Positions 20,548-29,337 of a DNA stretch of 64,000 nucleotides are shown here, in pieces. The number at the start of each line of letters is the position of its first letter. Position 1 is the first letter of the stretch. Under the pieces are notes generated by a model that saw only the letters and a list, made by a program, of their open reading frames with translations, searched no databases and was not told where the DNA came from. The stretch lies in the NCBI RefSeq assembly GCF_001675045.1, contig NZ_LYPA01000054.1, positions 1 through 64,000 of the forward strand, read 5' to 3'. This stretch comes from Paenibacillus oryzae. Lineage in GTDB: Bacteria; Bacillota; Bacilli; Paenibacillales; Paenibacillaceae. Made by a program: the position numbers and the translations under genes.

Positions 20548-21570
20548 ATGATTGTCAGATTTGGGTTTGTTGCCATGACAACGCTGCTTGAAGGCATTAC
20601 GCCATCCCGCACCATGACCTACGCCACGTTTGGCAAGCAGGAAAACAGGGAACTCGCCCTTCAAAGACTGGAGGCGATAGCGGAGGATAATCTGAACAGC
20701 ACCCTTCGCATATTGAAGCATTGCCAGAGGCATGATATCGGGATGTACCGCTTTTCATCCAAGCTGATTCCTCTTGCAACACATGCGGCGCTTGCGGATT
20801 GGTCGCCATATGAAAAATTGGCTCCAGCCTTTCGAGCGGTTGGCGACTATGCCAAAAAGCATGGCATGAGGACGTCCTTCCATCCCGACCATTTTTGCGT
20901 ATTCAGCACGCCCCGGCCGGAGGTACTTGTTAATTCCGTTAAGGATCTTGTGCATCATGTCAGGATGCTGGAGGCTATGGGGCTTAATGAAGAGAGCAAA
21001 TGCAACATTCATATGGGCGGCGCATACGGGGACAAGCTCTCGGCAGGCCAGCGCTTTGTTGCCCAGTTCGGAGAGCTGGAGCCTGGCATCCGCAATCGCG
21101 TAACGCTTGAAAATGACGATAAAACCTTTAACGTAGCCGAAACGGTAGCGGCAGCAGAGGCTACCCAGGTTCCCATGGTGCTGGATATCCATCACCATGC
21201 TGTCAATCCGGGGGAGGTGGGCTGGGACGAGCTGGTGCAGGACTATTGGCCGCGCATTCAGCTTTCGTGGGAGCGCGAAAGAGCTCGTCTGGGCATTGGA
21301 GAAGAGAAGGGGTTACCGCCCAAAATTCATGCCTCCAGTCCCAAAAGCGTCACTGATCCAAGGGGGCATGCGGATGACGTGGAGGCGGAGCCGCTGCTTC
21401 ATTTTCTGAGACGCGCTGCGGGCTCCTGCAACTATATGGATTGTATGCTGGAAGCAAAAGCTAAGGATGCGGCGCTGCTGCGGCTGATGGATCAATTCAG
21501 GAAGCTTGAGGCAAGAGGAGAAGGGGTACGAGTGCTGGATGGCGGCGCAGCGGAAATTGCTCCGTACTGA
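20548..21570 (+). CDS. uvsE: UV damage endonuclease
   Basis: The 340-residue TIM-barrel enzyme nicks DNA 5' to UV photoproducts. Family landmarks are the N-terminal RFGFVAMTT, the metal-binding region FHPDHF, NIHMGGAYGDK, ENDDKTF and DIHHHAVN, and the KIHASSPK strand. In spore formers such enzymes add to UV resistance. It directly follows the small DUF2584-like gene. The start site is weak, so translation may depend on coupling. Confidence 0.93.
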   Translation: MIVRFGFVAMTTLLEGITPSRTMTYATFGKQENRELALQRLEAIAEDNLNSTLRILKHCQRHDIGMYRFSSKLIPLATHAALADWSPYEKLAPAFRAVGDYAKKHGMRTSFHPDHFCVFSTPRPEVLVNSVKDLVHHVRMLEAMGLNEESKCNIHMGGAYGDKLSAGQRFVAQFGELEPGIRNRVTLENDDKTFNVAETVAAAEATQVPMVLDIHHHAVNPGEVGWDELVQDYWPRIQLSWERERARLGIGEEKGLPPKIHASSPKSVTDPRGHADDVEAEPLLHFLRRAAGSCNYMDCMLEAKAKDAALLRLMDQFRKLEARGEGVRVLDGGAAEIAPY

Positions 21571-21586
21571 AAGGTGAGATGACATC

Positions 21587-22405
21587 ATGGAATGGCTGCT
21601 ACTTGTGCTTCTTGGTTTGATTGCTGCCGTATTCGGCAGCATCGTTGGTTTGGGCGGCGGCATTATTATTGTGCCCGCCCTGCTGCTTGTTTCGCCCGTT
21701 CTAATCGGGGAGCAGCTGGATCATGCTACAGCAGCGGGCATTTCCCTCACTGTATTGATCGTAACCGCGTTGGCCTCTACATTATCCTACAACAAACGCG
21801 GCATTGTTGATTTACGCAGCGGGCTGCTGCTGTTTGCCTCCAGCGGGCCCGCGGCTGTAGCGGGAGCGGCTTTAACGGGCAAGCTGAATGCGGGCAGCTT
21901 TAATTTGGCTTTTGGATTTTTTATGCTGTTTATGGCCGTTTTGCTAATTGTCCGAGATAGGATGAAACCGTTTACCAAGGAATGGGCCATCAAGCGAACC
22001 ATTACCGATTCCAGCGGACAGCTTCATAGCTATAGCTATGGCAAGCTGCCTATGCTCGCAATTGGCGCTTGCGTGGGGCTTATTTCGGGGCTTTTCGGCA
22101 TCGGAGGCGGCTCCTTGTTTGTGCCGGTTATGGTGCTGCTCTTTCGCTTCCCGCCCCATGTCGCAGCTGCCACCTCCATGTTCGTTATTTTTCTGTCGTC
22201 CATTGTTGGAAGCGGCATGCATGCGGCGCTCTCCGAGGTGAACTGGCTGCTTGTGCTGGCGCTGGCTCCTGGAGCCTGGCTGGGCGGCGTCATAGGAGCC
22301 GCCATCGCCGTCCGCATAAGCGGAAAAGGACTGATGTGGCTGCTCAGAGCAACGCTTTTGGCGCTGGCCGCCAAAATGATGTATGACGGATTTGCGGCCT
22401 TGTAA
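21587..22405 (+). CDS. TauE/SafE-family membrane transporter
   Basis: The 272-residue polytopic protein has about eight hydrophobic segments and the duplicated motif GSIVGLGGGIIIVPA and GLFGIGGGSLFVP. That is diagnostic of the TauE/SafE (sulfite, taurine or other anion exporter) family. It begins 16 bp after uvsE, with AAGGTGAG upstream. The substrate is unknown. Confidence 0.92.
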   Translation: MEWLLLVLLGLIAAVFGSIVGLGGGIIIVPALLLVSPVLIGEQLDHATAAGISLTVLIVTALASTLSYNKRGIVDLRSGLLLFASSGPAAVAGAALTGKLNAGSFNLAFGFFMLFMAVLLIVRDRMKPFTKEWAIKRTITDSSGQLHSYSYGKLPMLAIGACVGLISGLFGIGGGSLFVPVMVLLFRFPPHVAAATSMFVIFLSSIVGSGMHAALSEVNWLLVLALAPGAWLGGVIGAAIAVRISGKGLMWLLRATLLALAAKMMYDGFAAL

Positions 22406-22603
22406 GGGTTGTTCGGCTGTTCTACCCTCCCCTTCGTATGGAACGGGAATATAATGATAAACAAAGGGCTTGTTCATCAAATATACGAAACTTGTCACCT
22501 TAAGGGGCCGTATTGCATTACGATATTGTTAATGGCAAACCTGCAAAGGTTGTTCATCGGACTTTTAAACTATCGTTTTTATGTTATGCGAGGAGTGAGA
22601 GAT

Positions 22604-23458
22604 GTGAATGAAGGACAAGGCGGCTACGCCGTCGGGGGAAAAAGCTTTACCGCCGTAGCTATCAACTGCGCCGCCAAGGCGGGGGAATGGATCAGGACAA
22701 AGCTTGGCAAACATTCCAGCCTTGATATAAAGCAGTCGCCTCATGATCTGGTTACCGAGGTGGACAAAGGCTCGGAAAGTCTGATCCGCAAATTGATCGC
22801 CACCCATTTTCCGCAGCATTCCTTTTTGGGAGAAGAAGGGGTGGAGCCGGGGCCCGAGGCATCGGCGCAAGCGCTGGCTGACGCCAGCAGCGCGGAATAT
22901 TTATGGATCGTCGATCCCATTGACGGAACGACCAATTTTGTGCACGGCTTCCCGTTTTTTTGTGTATCCATTGCACTTGCTTACCGGGGCGAGGTCATTG
23001 TTGGCGTAGTTTATGATCCCATCAAGGATGAGCTTTTTGTAGCGGAAAAGGGCAAAGGGGCTTATGTGCATGGCAAAAGGATGGAGGTATCGCGGGAGGA
23101 AAGCTTGCGCGAAAGCCTTATTGCCACCGGACTGCCAGCCGATCATCTCTATGCGCTGCCGGTTAATTTGAAGGGTATCGCTGCCGTAGCGCCGCAAACG
23201 CGAAACCTGAGAATCGCGGGATCTGCCGCTCTCCATATGGCCTATGTGGCAGCGGGAAGGCTCAGCGGATTTTGGGAGATTGGCCTCAATAGCTGGGATT
23301 TGGCTGCAGGCGCCTTGCTTATTCAGGAGTCAGGCGGACGCGTGACGGATACCAAAGGCGAGCCTTACCATCTTGGCGTTCGCAATGTCGCTGCCAGCAA
23401 TGGAATTATTCATGACGGACTTGTTCGAGCATTAGCGGAAGCGGATGCTGCGGGCTAA
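22604..23458 (+). CDS. inositol monophosphatase-family phosphatase
   Basis: The GTG start at 22604, preceded by AGGAGTGAGA, gives 284 residues. Motifs are FLGEEG (Mg ligand), WIVDPIDGTTNFVHGFP and WDLAAGALL, all standard for SuhB/IMPase. Substrates in the family include inositol phosphate, histidinol phosphate, PAP and NADP. None is chosen here. The open frame continues upstream to 22409, but this part shows no site or conserved sequence. Confidence 0.9.
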   Translation: MNEGQGGYAVGGKSFTAVAINCAAKAGEWIRTKLGKHSSLDIKQSPHDLVTEVDKGSESLIRKLIATHFPQHSFLGEEGVEPGPEASAQALADASSAEYLWIVDPIDGTTNFVHGFPFFCVSIALAYRGEVIVGVVYDPIKDELFVAEKGKGAYVHGKRMEVSREESLRESLIATGLPADHLYALPVNLKGIAAVAPQTRNLRIAGSAALHMAYVAAGRLSGFWEIGLNSWDLAAGALLIQESGGRVTDTKGEPYHLGVRNVAASNGIIHDGLVRALAEADAAG

Positions 23459-23559
23459 GGCGTGAGGGTTTGCCTCGGCAAGGAGTAGTTCTGGGTAGTT
23501 TTGGGAAGAATCTGTCAAAATAGTAATAAAAATCGTGTTTTAATCAAGCTGAATAGCTG

Positions 23560-23594
23560 AGGCCAGGCCAGATGATTAAGGCTTGGCCTTTTTT
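23560..23594 (+). terminator. terminator after IMPase gene
   Basis: AGGCCAGGCC (23560-23569) pairs with GGCTTGGCCT (23580-23589; one G-U pair), followed by T6. Confidence 0.8.
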
Positions 23595-23692
23595 ACAACA
23601 AGCATGGCGTTTGGCTGCAGCACGGCGTGTTTAATTGTATTGTAGCGGCATTATATAGATGCTCCGGCAATAATGAGGAAGGAAGTGAAGGA

Positions 23693-24934
23693 ATGAAGGA
23701 ATTCGGAAAACTCGGCAAAAGCAAAAAAACCAGCAAAGCAGCAATCTTAGCGGCAACGGCAACCGTGCTTGCCATGCTGATTGCTGGCTGTAGCGGCAAA
23801 CCCCCGGAGGACGGCGCTTCAGGCATCACCTCTCCTTCTCCTCTCGCAGATTATCCCGAGGCCTCAGGCAGCAGTGAAGGCTTACCGTCAGGAGAAGAAA
23901 ACGGGACTCCGAGCGAGTCCTCCGGCGCGTCCCAAGAGCCGGCGGCAACACCGTCCAAGGAAGCGGCGCCTTACGAAATTGCGGCGGAAGGGTTGGATAT
24001 TCCATGGTCCATTGCTTTTGACGGCGACGTTATCTACATCAGCGAGCGCAAGGGCGGGATCGTGAAGGTGGACAACGGCGGCATGACGCGTATGTCCGTC
24101 CGGCTTGAAGAAGCCGTTCACCACGAAGCCGAAGGAGGGTTTTTAGGTTTTGTGCTGTCTCCGGATTTCCCTTCGGATCAAACGGCTTTTGCCTATCATA
24201 CGTACAGGAGCGGCGGCAAAACCCTCAACCGGATAGTGCAGCTGAAGCTGGAGGGCGCTGAATGGGTCGAGCAAAAAGCGCTGCTGGAAGGTATCCCCGG
24301 AAGTCTCTATCATAACGGAGGCAGGCTGGAGCTTGGCCCGGACGGACTTCTGTACGTAACAACAGGCGACGCAACTCAAACGAGTCTGTCCCAGGACAAG
24401 GAATCTCTTGCGGGCAAAATATTGCGCCTTAACCTGGACGGCAGCATCCCACCGGACAATCCGTCATCATCCTCTTACATGTATTCCTATGGACATCGCA
24501 ATCCGCAAGGGCTGGCCTGGACAAGCGACGGGACGATGTACAGCAGCGAGCACGGCCCCTCCGGCAGCCCCGGCGGCCATGACGAGGTGAATAGGATTAC
24601 GCCAGGGTCTAACTATGGATGGCCTGAGCTTATTGGAGATCAGACGCGCCCCGGAATGGTTCCGCCGCTCTACCACACCGGAGATGAGGCTATTGCGCCG
24701 TCCGGCACGATAGTTGACGGGGAGGGACGTTTGCTTATCGCCGCGTTGGCAGGGGAAGGCATCTATCGGTATACGCCCTCCACCGGGGAGATGGAAAAGT
24801 GGCATGAAGGCGAAGGCCGTATCCGCGATTTGCATTTGAAGGACGGACGCCTGTACTTCATTACGAACAACAGAGACGGGCGGGGCAATCCTTTGCAGAA
24901 GGATGATCGGCTAGTCGTTATGGATTATTCCTGA
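23693..24934 (+). CDS. PQQ-type soluble aldose/glucose dehydrogenase-like lipoprotein
   Basis: The 413-residue protein has a signal peptide with lipobox (LIAGC), then a Ser/Pro/Glu-rich linker and a six-bladed beta-propeller of the GSDH/YliI family. Landmarks are GGFLGFVLSPDF, HNGGRLELGPDG, YSYGHRNPQGLAW and SEHGPSG. The family oxidises sugars with PQQ, but many members have lost the cofactor, so activity is uncertain. ATG 23693 follows GGAAGTGAAGG. It is a single gene after the IMPase terminator. Confidence 0.85.
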   Translation: MKEFGKLGKSKKTSKAAILAATATVLAMLIAGCSGKPPEDGASGITSPSPLADYPEASGSSEGLPSGEENGTPSESSGASQEPAATPSKEAAPYEIAAEGLDIPWSIAFDGDVIYISERKGGIVKVDNGGMTRMSVRLEEAVHHEAEGGFLGFVLSPDFPSDQTAFAYHTYRSGGKTLNRIVQLKLEGAEWVEQKALLEGIPGSLYHNGGRLELGPDGLLYVTTGDATQTSLSQDKESLAGKILRLNLDGSIPPDNPSSSSYMYSYGHRNPQGLAWTSDGTMYSSEHGPSGSPGGHDEVNRITPGSNYGWPELIGDQTRPGMVPPLYHTGDEAIAPSGTIVDGEGRLLIAALAGEGIYRYTPSTGEMEKWHEGEGRIRDLHLKDGRLYFITNNRDGRGNPLQKDDRLVVMDYS

Positions 24935-24961
24935 TGAATAGGCCTCCCGGCATGCATTGCA

Positions 24962-24978
24962 TTGAAAACGGTTATCAA
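24962..24978. promoter_or_regulatory. Fur-box-like site upstream of the AraC ORF
   Basis: TTGAAAACGGTTATCAA is an imperfect inverted repeat that matches the Fur box core (arms TTGAAAA/TTATCAA with one mismatch). It is 94 bp upstream of the AraC start. Confidence 0.5.
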
Positions 24979-25072
24979 TTAAAATACGTGTAATGGAATC
25001 GCCTGATCGAAAGCGTTGTTAGGCACGTATTCATGGTTGCCGTCGGATTGGTGCAAGGAGGTTTATTAACAA

Positions 25073-27016
25073 ATGAATTTGGAAGCGCACATCAAGCTGC
25101 TCAATGCGGCGCATCTGCAAATTATGGATGTCAGGCTGCACGTATTGCGGGCTGGACAAGGAGAGGAGCGCTGGCGTCTTCCTGCCAGCGCCTATTTGTA
25201 TTTTGCCGCCGGGACGGCAAAGGTCCGAATGGATGACAGGCTTCGGACGCTTAAGCCTTATTCTGTATTGCATGGCGGAAAAGGCATGCAGCTTGATATG
25301 GTGCCGGAATGCGAGTGCCGGTATTACGTCATCTTGTACAAAACGACGCTGCCGCAGCGCAGCCGCCAAAAGATGGATATCATGCAGCAGGAGTCGCCTT
25401 TCCAGGCGCAATATGTCATTCGCGCAAACCAGCCCATTTATCTGCTCGACAAGGCGAAGCGTATTTATGCCGAGTGGCAAAAGGCCAACGATTTGAACAA
25501 GCTGATGGCCAAAGCTTTGTTTTATCAATGGGTTTATGAAATCGCGGGACAATTGAGCCGGAACGAAATACGCTATGTCCAGCCTGACCTTGCGGCACAG
25601 GCGGCGGACTATATACAAGAGCATTATCGTGAACCGGTTACGCTGGAGCAGCTTGCGGAATTGCTGGATTGCAGCCCGAGACAGCTGATGCGTAAATTCC
25701 GGGAGGCTTTTCATACCTCGCCTATTGATTATGTCATTGGATTAAGACTGAGCAAAGCGAAGGAGCTGTTGACGGACAGAGGCATGCCGCTCAAAACGAT
25801 TGCGGAAAGCGTAGGCTATGCCGACAGCTATTATTTCAGCAGGCTGTTTAAGAAGCATACTGGCCTGTCGCCGGCCAGCTACCGCGAAAAAAACCTTCGT
25901 CCAGATGATCCATTGATTATGTCTACATCGTCCATTGCTCAATGGGGCAACTCCGGTTATATTGATATTGGCTTTGATAATCATTATCAATATAGGGGAG
26001 AGGGAGATTCATCCATGTACTTTCAATCTAAAAAAATGCTAACCGTGCTCGTAATCTGTCTTACGCTGGTGATTAGCGCATGTGGCGGCGGAGCGGGCAA
26101 TCAGGCTGCGGGTCCGGCTGCTAGCTCGTCGCCAACAGCTTCCCAGTCTGCGGAGTCAACCCCGGCGGACTCATCAAGAACAATCAAGCATGCGATGGGT
26201 GAAAGGACGCTGTCTGGTACTCCTGAACGAGTCGTCATTTTAACAAATGAGGGCACGGAGGCGCTATTGGCGCTTGGTATCAAGCCAGTCGGAGCAGTTC
26301 AGTCCTGGTATCAGGACCCCTGGTACAATCACATTGCCGGCGACATGAAGGATGTTGTAGTTGTTGGAGATGAGCTCCAGCCCAACATCGAGCTGATCGC
26401 CAGCCTGAAGCCGGATTTGATCATCGGCAACAAGGTGCGCCAGGAAAAAATTTACGAGCAGCTTAATGCTCTTGCACCAACGATATTTTCCGAGGATTTG
26501 GCCGGAGATTGGAAAATCAACTTCTCCTTGTATTCCAGAGCAGTGAACAAGGAAGAGGAAGGCAAGGAGCTGATGGAGGCTTTTGACCACCGCGTCGAGG
26601 AAGCAAAAGCCAAGCTGGCGGACAAGCTGGATTCCAAAATCTCCATCGTCCGCTTTACCCCAAGCCAGGTCCGCATCTACTTGAAGCAAACATTCTCGGG
26701 CGTGCTGCTTGACCAGCTTGGCTTTGCTCGGCCGGCCTCCCAGGACAAGGACGACTTTATTGAAGTGCTGTCCAAGGAGACTATTTCCAGCATGGACGGC
26801 GACGTCATGTTCTACTTTGTTTCGGAAACGCAGGAGGACAATGAAGCCTCCAAGGTTGCACAGGAATGGCTGGAGGATCCGTTATTCAAAAATTTGGAGG
26901 TTTCCAAAAACGGCAAGGTTGTCAAGGTGGATGAGGCTATCTGGAATACGGCCGGGGGATACGAGGCGGCAAACCTGCTGCTTGATGAAATCCTGGATTA
27001 TTTTGAGGCGAATTAA
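25073..27016 (+). CDS. AraC-family regulator fused in frame to a siderophore-binding lipoprotein
   Basis: One open frame of 647 residues holds two proteins. Residues 1-275 are a Btr-like AraC regulator with two helix-turn-helix motifs at about 180-273 (TLEQLAELLDCSPRQLMRKF, LKTIAESVGYADSYYFSRLF). Residues 315-647 are a complete siderophore substrate-binding protein with its own signal peptide and lipobox (VISAC). The 40-residue join is encoded by a promoter, Fur box and ribosome-binding site (entries below). So either the AraC gene simply has no stop before the second gene, or a true Btr-type fusion is made alongside free lipoprotein. An internal signal peptide would place the binding domain outside the cell, unlike cytoplasmic Btr. 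Iron control is inferred. Confidence 0.8.
   Translation: MNLEAHIKLLNAAHLQIMDVRLHVLRAGQGEERWRLPASAYLYFAAGTAKVRMDDRLRTLKPYSVLHGGKGMQLDMVPECECRYYVILYKTTLPQRSRQKMDIMQQESPFQAQYVIRANQPIYLLDKAKRIYAEWQKANDLNKLMAKALFYQWVYEIAGQLSRNEIRYVQPDLAAQAADYIQEHYREPVTLEQLAELLDCSPRQLMRKFREAFHTSPIDYVIGLRLSKAKELLTDRGMPLKTIAESVGYADSYYFSRLFKKHTGLSPASYREKNLRPDDPLIMSTSSIAQWGNSGYIDIGFDNHYQYRGEGDSSMYFQSKKMLTVLVICLTLVISACGGGAGNQAAGPAASSSPTASQSAESTPADSSRTIKHAMGERTLSGTPERVVILTNEGTEALLALGIKPVGAVQSWYQDPWYNHIAGDMKDVVVVGDELQPNIELIASLKPDLIIGNKVRQEKIYEQLNALAPTIFSEDLAGDWKINFSLYSRAVNKEEEGKELMEAFDHRVEEAKAKLADKLDSKISIVRFTPSQVRIYLKQTFSGVLLDQLGFARPASQDKDDFIEVLSKETISSMDGDVMFYFVSETQEDNEASKVAQEWLEDPLFKNLEVSKNGKVVKVDEAIWNTAGGYEAANLLLDEILDYFEAN
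25935..25963 (+). promoter_or_regulatory. sigma-A-like promoter inside the AraC/SBP open frame
   Basis: TTGCTC (25935-25940) and TATATT (25958-25963) are separated by exactly 17 nt. The Fur box begins 11 nt after the -10 element. Strength is moderate because of two mismatches in the -35. Confidence 0.55.
25974..25990. promoter_or_regulatory. Fur box embedded in coding sequence
   Basis: TTGATAATCATTATCAA has perfect 7-bp arms (TTGATAA/TTATCAA) around TCA and is nearly identical to the Fur consensus. It sits just after the -10 element and 24 bp before the lipoprotein ATG, so Fur-Fe bound here should block transcription of the transporter genes. Confidence 0.8.
26015..27016 (+). CDS. iron-siderophore ABC transporter substrate-binding lipoprotein (nested start)
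   Basis: Starting at ATG 26015, after GGGGAGAGGGAG, gives 333 residues: signal peptide, lipobox (VISAC), Ser/Ala linker and a peripla_BP_2 (FecB/FhuD) fold with ERVVILTNEGTEALLALGIKP and LKPDLIIGNK. It captures ferric siderophore outside the membrane. It is the likely main product because the promoter, Fur box and ribosome site all point to it. The stop overlaps the ATG of the first permease (TAATG). Confidence 0.8.
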   Translation: MYFQSKKMLTVLVICLTLVISACGGGAGNQAAGPAASSSPTASQSAESTPADSSRTIKHAMGERTLSGTPERVVILTNEGTEALLALGIKPVGAVQSWYQDPWYNHIAGDMKDVVVVGDELQPNIELIASLKPDLIIGNKVRQEKIYEQLNALAPTIFSEDLAGDWKINFSLYSRAVNKEEEGKELMEAFDHRVEEAKAKLADKLDSKISIVRFTPSQVRIYLKQTFSGVLLDQLGFARPASQDKDDFIEVLSKETISSMDGDVMFYFVSETQEDNEASKVAQEWLEDPLFKNLEVSKNGKVVKVDEAIWNTAGGYEAANLLLDEILDYFEAN

Positions 27017-28026
27017 TGCACTCGAAGCGCAACCGGAATCCAAAACTTTTGGCAGGGCTGGCAACAGGTGTTGCGGTCCTGCTGTTTGTCATGTTGTTTA
27101 GTGTTTTGCGCGGCATTCAATCGTTCGGGGTGCGGGAGCTTTGGCAGGCGTACGCCCTTTTCGACGGATCGAATGAGCATTTGCTCATATCGACGGTGCG
27201 TATGCCCCGCACTCTTATTGCGGCTGCTGTTGGAGCAAGTCTGGCTATGGCCGGTGTTATCATGCAGGTGTTGACCCGCAATCCGCTGGCCTCTCCTTCC
27301 GTATTTGGCATTAATGCCGGAGCTTCCTTATGCGTTGTAGCGGCTCTTGTTCTCTACGGCTCGTCGCTCACAATCGGCGGGATGATTCCTATTGCGCTTG
27401 CGGGGGCTGCCGTAACGGCCGTTATTGTTTTTGTATTAGGAAGCCTGGGAGGCGGAAAGCTCGATACGGCAAGGCTGACGCTTGCAGGCGCGTCAATTGC
27501 GGCTTTTTCCGCTTCTTTGACCTCCGGATTGATTCTGCTGAATGGTCAGGCGCTCGAAGACGCTTTGTTCTGGATGATCGGCTCCGTATCTGGAAGGAAG
27601 CTGGAGCATTTGCAGCAGGTGCTGCCTTATATGTCGCTTGGCTGGCTGGTTGCGCTTGGCATTGGGCCTTCGCTTAATGTCATGGCCTTGGGAGACGACA
27701 ATGCGAAAGGGCTGGGGATGAGGCTGAAGCTTGTTCAGTCCCTGGCCGCCGCCGCTGTCATACTGCTGGCGGGCAGCTCGGTTGCCGCTGCCGGGCCAAT
27801 TGCTTTTGTCGGGCTGATGGTTCCGCATGTGTGCAGGGCTATAGCCGGTGAGGATCATCGCTGGCTGCTGCCGTATAGTGCCGTTGCAGGCGCGCTTTTG
27901 CTGGTTGGAGCCGATTTGCTGTCGCGTTTTGTACTGATGCCGCGCGAGGTTCCCGTAGGCATTGCAACCGCCTTGCTCGGCGTACCGTTTCTGATTGCCA
28001 TCGCGAGGAGGCGAAAGCATGATTAG
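27016..28026 (+). CDS. iron-siderophore ABC transporter permease (FecCD family), first subunit
   Basis: The 336-residue polytopic protein shows the FecCD pattern: RMPRTLIAAAVGASLAMAG and NPLASPSVFGINAGAS near the N-terminus, and PIAFVGLMVPHVCR (coupling region) about 100 residues before the end. It starts on the last base of the preceding stop and overlaps the next permease by 8 bp. Both permeases would form the membrane pore. No ATPase gene is adjacent. Confidence 0.94.
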   Translation: MHSKRNRNPKLLAGLATGVAVLLFVMLFSVLRGIQSFGVRELWQAYALFDGSNEHLLISTVRMPRTLIAAAVGASLAMAGVIMQVLTRNPLASPSVFGINAGASLCVVAALVLYGSSLTIGGMIPIALAGAAVTAVIVFVLGSLGGGKLDTARLTLAGASIAAFSASLTSGLILLNGQALEDALFWMIGSVSGRKLEHLQQVLPYMSLGWLVALGIGPSLNVMALGDDNAKGLGMRLKLVQSLAAAAVILLAGSSVAAAGPIAFVGLMVPHVCRAIAGEDHRWLLPYSAVAGALLLVGADLLSRFVLMPREVPVGIATALLGVPFLIAIARRRKHD

Positions 28027-29029
28027 CCGCCGCAAAGCAGGCGGAGCAATTGTAGGCGGAGCTTTGGCTATCGTCATTGCTATCGCGCTGATTTCGCTCA
28101 GTCTGGGAACTACAAAGCTGTCATTCATGGAGGTGCTGGCGACGCTGGCGGGCAGAGGGGAAGTAGATAGCAGCATGATTGTCCTTCAGCTTCGTCTGCC
28201 GCGCATTCTTGCCGCGATTATGGTCGGGGCCGCATTAGGCGTTGCTGGAGCCCTGCTGCAGGGCGTTGTGCGCAACCCTTTGGCTTCTCCCGACGTGCTG
28301 GGCGTAACAGGAGGAGCATCCGTATGTGTTGTGGCGTTTATGACGCTGGTCAAAGGCTTTAGCGTTCATTGGATACCCTTTGTCGCCGCTGCGGGCGCGC
28401 TGGCTGCCGCAGCGCTTTTGTACGGGTTAGGCTGGAAAAAAGGCATATCGCCATCGCGGCTTGTCATTATTGGCATCGGCTTATCTGCTGCTGCGGGTGC
28501 GTTGACGACGTTTCTGCTCATCAGCGGGCCTTCTTACCTGGCGACGCAGGTGCTAAGCTGGACGACGGGCAGCATCTACGGGACAAACTGGACGTATATC
28601 AAAATGTTATGGCCGTGGATTGTAATTCTGCTGCCCTGCGCCATGCTGCTGTTCAGGGAGCTAAACGTGCAATCGCTAGGAGCGCCCGCCGCAATCGGGC
28701 TAGGAAGCTCATTGCAGCGAAGCAGGCTGCTTGCGCTATTGATATGCGTGGCTTTATGCGGAGCGGCCGTTGGCGTTGCGGGGACGCTGTCCTTCATAGG
28801 TTTAATGGCTCCTCATTTGTCGCGGCTGCTTGTCGGGGCCTCCTACCGTCTGGTGCTGCCAATGTCCGCCTTGACCGGGGCAGCTTTGCTGCTTCTTGCG
28901 GATTTGGGAGGACGAATGCTGTTTATGCCGCTGGATATTCCCGCCGGTGTTTTTACCGCCGGCGTTGGCGCTCCTTTTTTTATTTTTTTGCTGTTCAAAA
29001 CCAGACAAAGAAGCATTTCTGCTCCCTGA
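28019..29029 (+). CDS. iron-siderophore ABC transporter permease (FecCD family), second subunit
   Basis: The 336-residue protein is homologous to the preceding permease, with RLPRILAAIMVGAALGVAGA, NPLASPDVLGVTGGAS and LSFIGLMAPHLSR. ATG 28019 follows GCGAGGAGG and overlaps the end of the first permease gene, which indicates translational coupling. A terminator follows at 29046, so the operon appears to end without an ATP-binding subunit; a shared FhuC/YusV-type ATPase elsewhere is probable. Confidence 0.94.
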   Translation: MISRRKAGGAIVGGALAIVIAIALISLSLGTTKLSFMEVLATLAGRGEVDSSMIVLQLRLPRILAAIMVGAALGVAGALLQGVVRNPLASPDVLGVTGGASVCVVAFMTLVKGFSVHWIPFVAAAGALAAAALLYGLGWKKGISPSRLVIIGIGLSAAAGALTTFLLISGPSYLATQVLSWTTGSIYGTNWTYIKMLWPWIVILLPCAMLLFRELNVQSLGAPAAIGLGSSLQRSRLLALLICVALCGAAVGVAGTLSFIGLMAPHLSRLLVGASYRLVLPMSALTGAALLLLADLGGRMLFMPLDIPAGVFTAGVGAPFFIFLLFKTRQRSISAP

Positions 29030-29045
29030 TGACTTTTCTTTCGCC

Positions 29046-29091
29046 AAAAGAAGCTGCCTTCCGCATGACAGCGGTTGACAGCTTCTTTTTT
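29046..29091 (+). terminator. terminator after the iron permease operon
   Basis: AAAAGAAGCTG (29046-29056) pairs with CAGCTTCTTTT (29079-29089), with T-run beyond. Confidence 0.75.
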
Positions 29092-29132
29092 AACACAAAC
29101 GATCAGATTGTTATTAGCGATAAAATCTGCGG

Positions 29133-29324
29133 CTTAACGCGGCCGCTCCTACGGAGCTTAACACAACCGCTCCTACGGAGCTTAACACAACCGCTCCTCT
29201 GGAGCTTAACGCAGCCGCTCCTTTGGAGCTTAACGCAGCCGCTCCTCTGGAGCTTAACGCAGCCGCTCCTTTGGAGCTTAACGCAGCCGCTCCTACGGAG
29301 CTTAACACAACCGCTCCTCTGCGG
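29133..29324. repeat. 24-bp tandem repeat, 8 copies, each a small hairpin
   Basis: The unit is CTTAACGCAGCCGCTCCNNNGGAG. Seven copies keep a perfect GCTCC/GGAGC inverted repeat around a variable triplet (TAC, TCT or TTT); the eighth ends GCGG. Outside the stem, the units alternate between CGCAG/CGCGG and CACAA. The length is a multiple of three, so frames stay open on both strands, but there is no start site or plausible protein. It fills the gap between the iron operon terminator and the GNAT gene. Confidence 0.9.
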
Positions 29325-29337
29325 TTAGCCATGCTGG

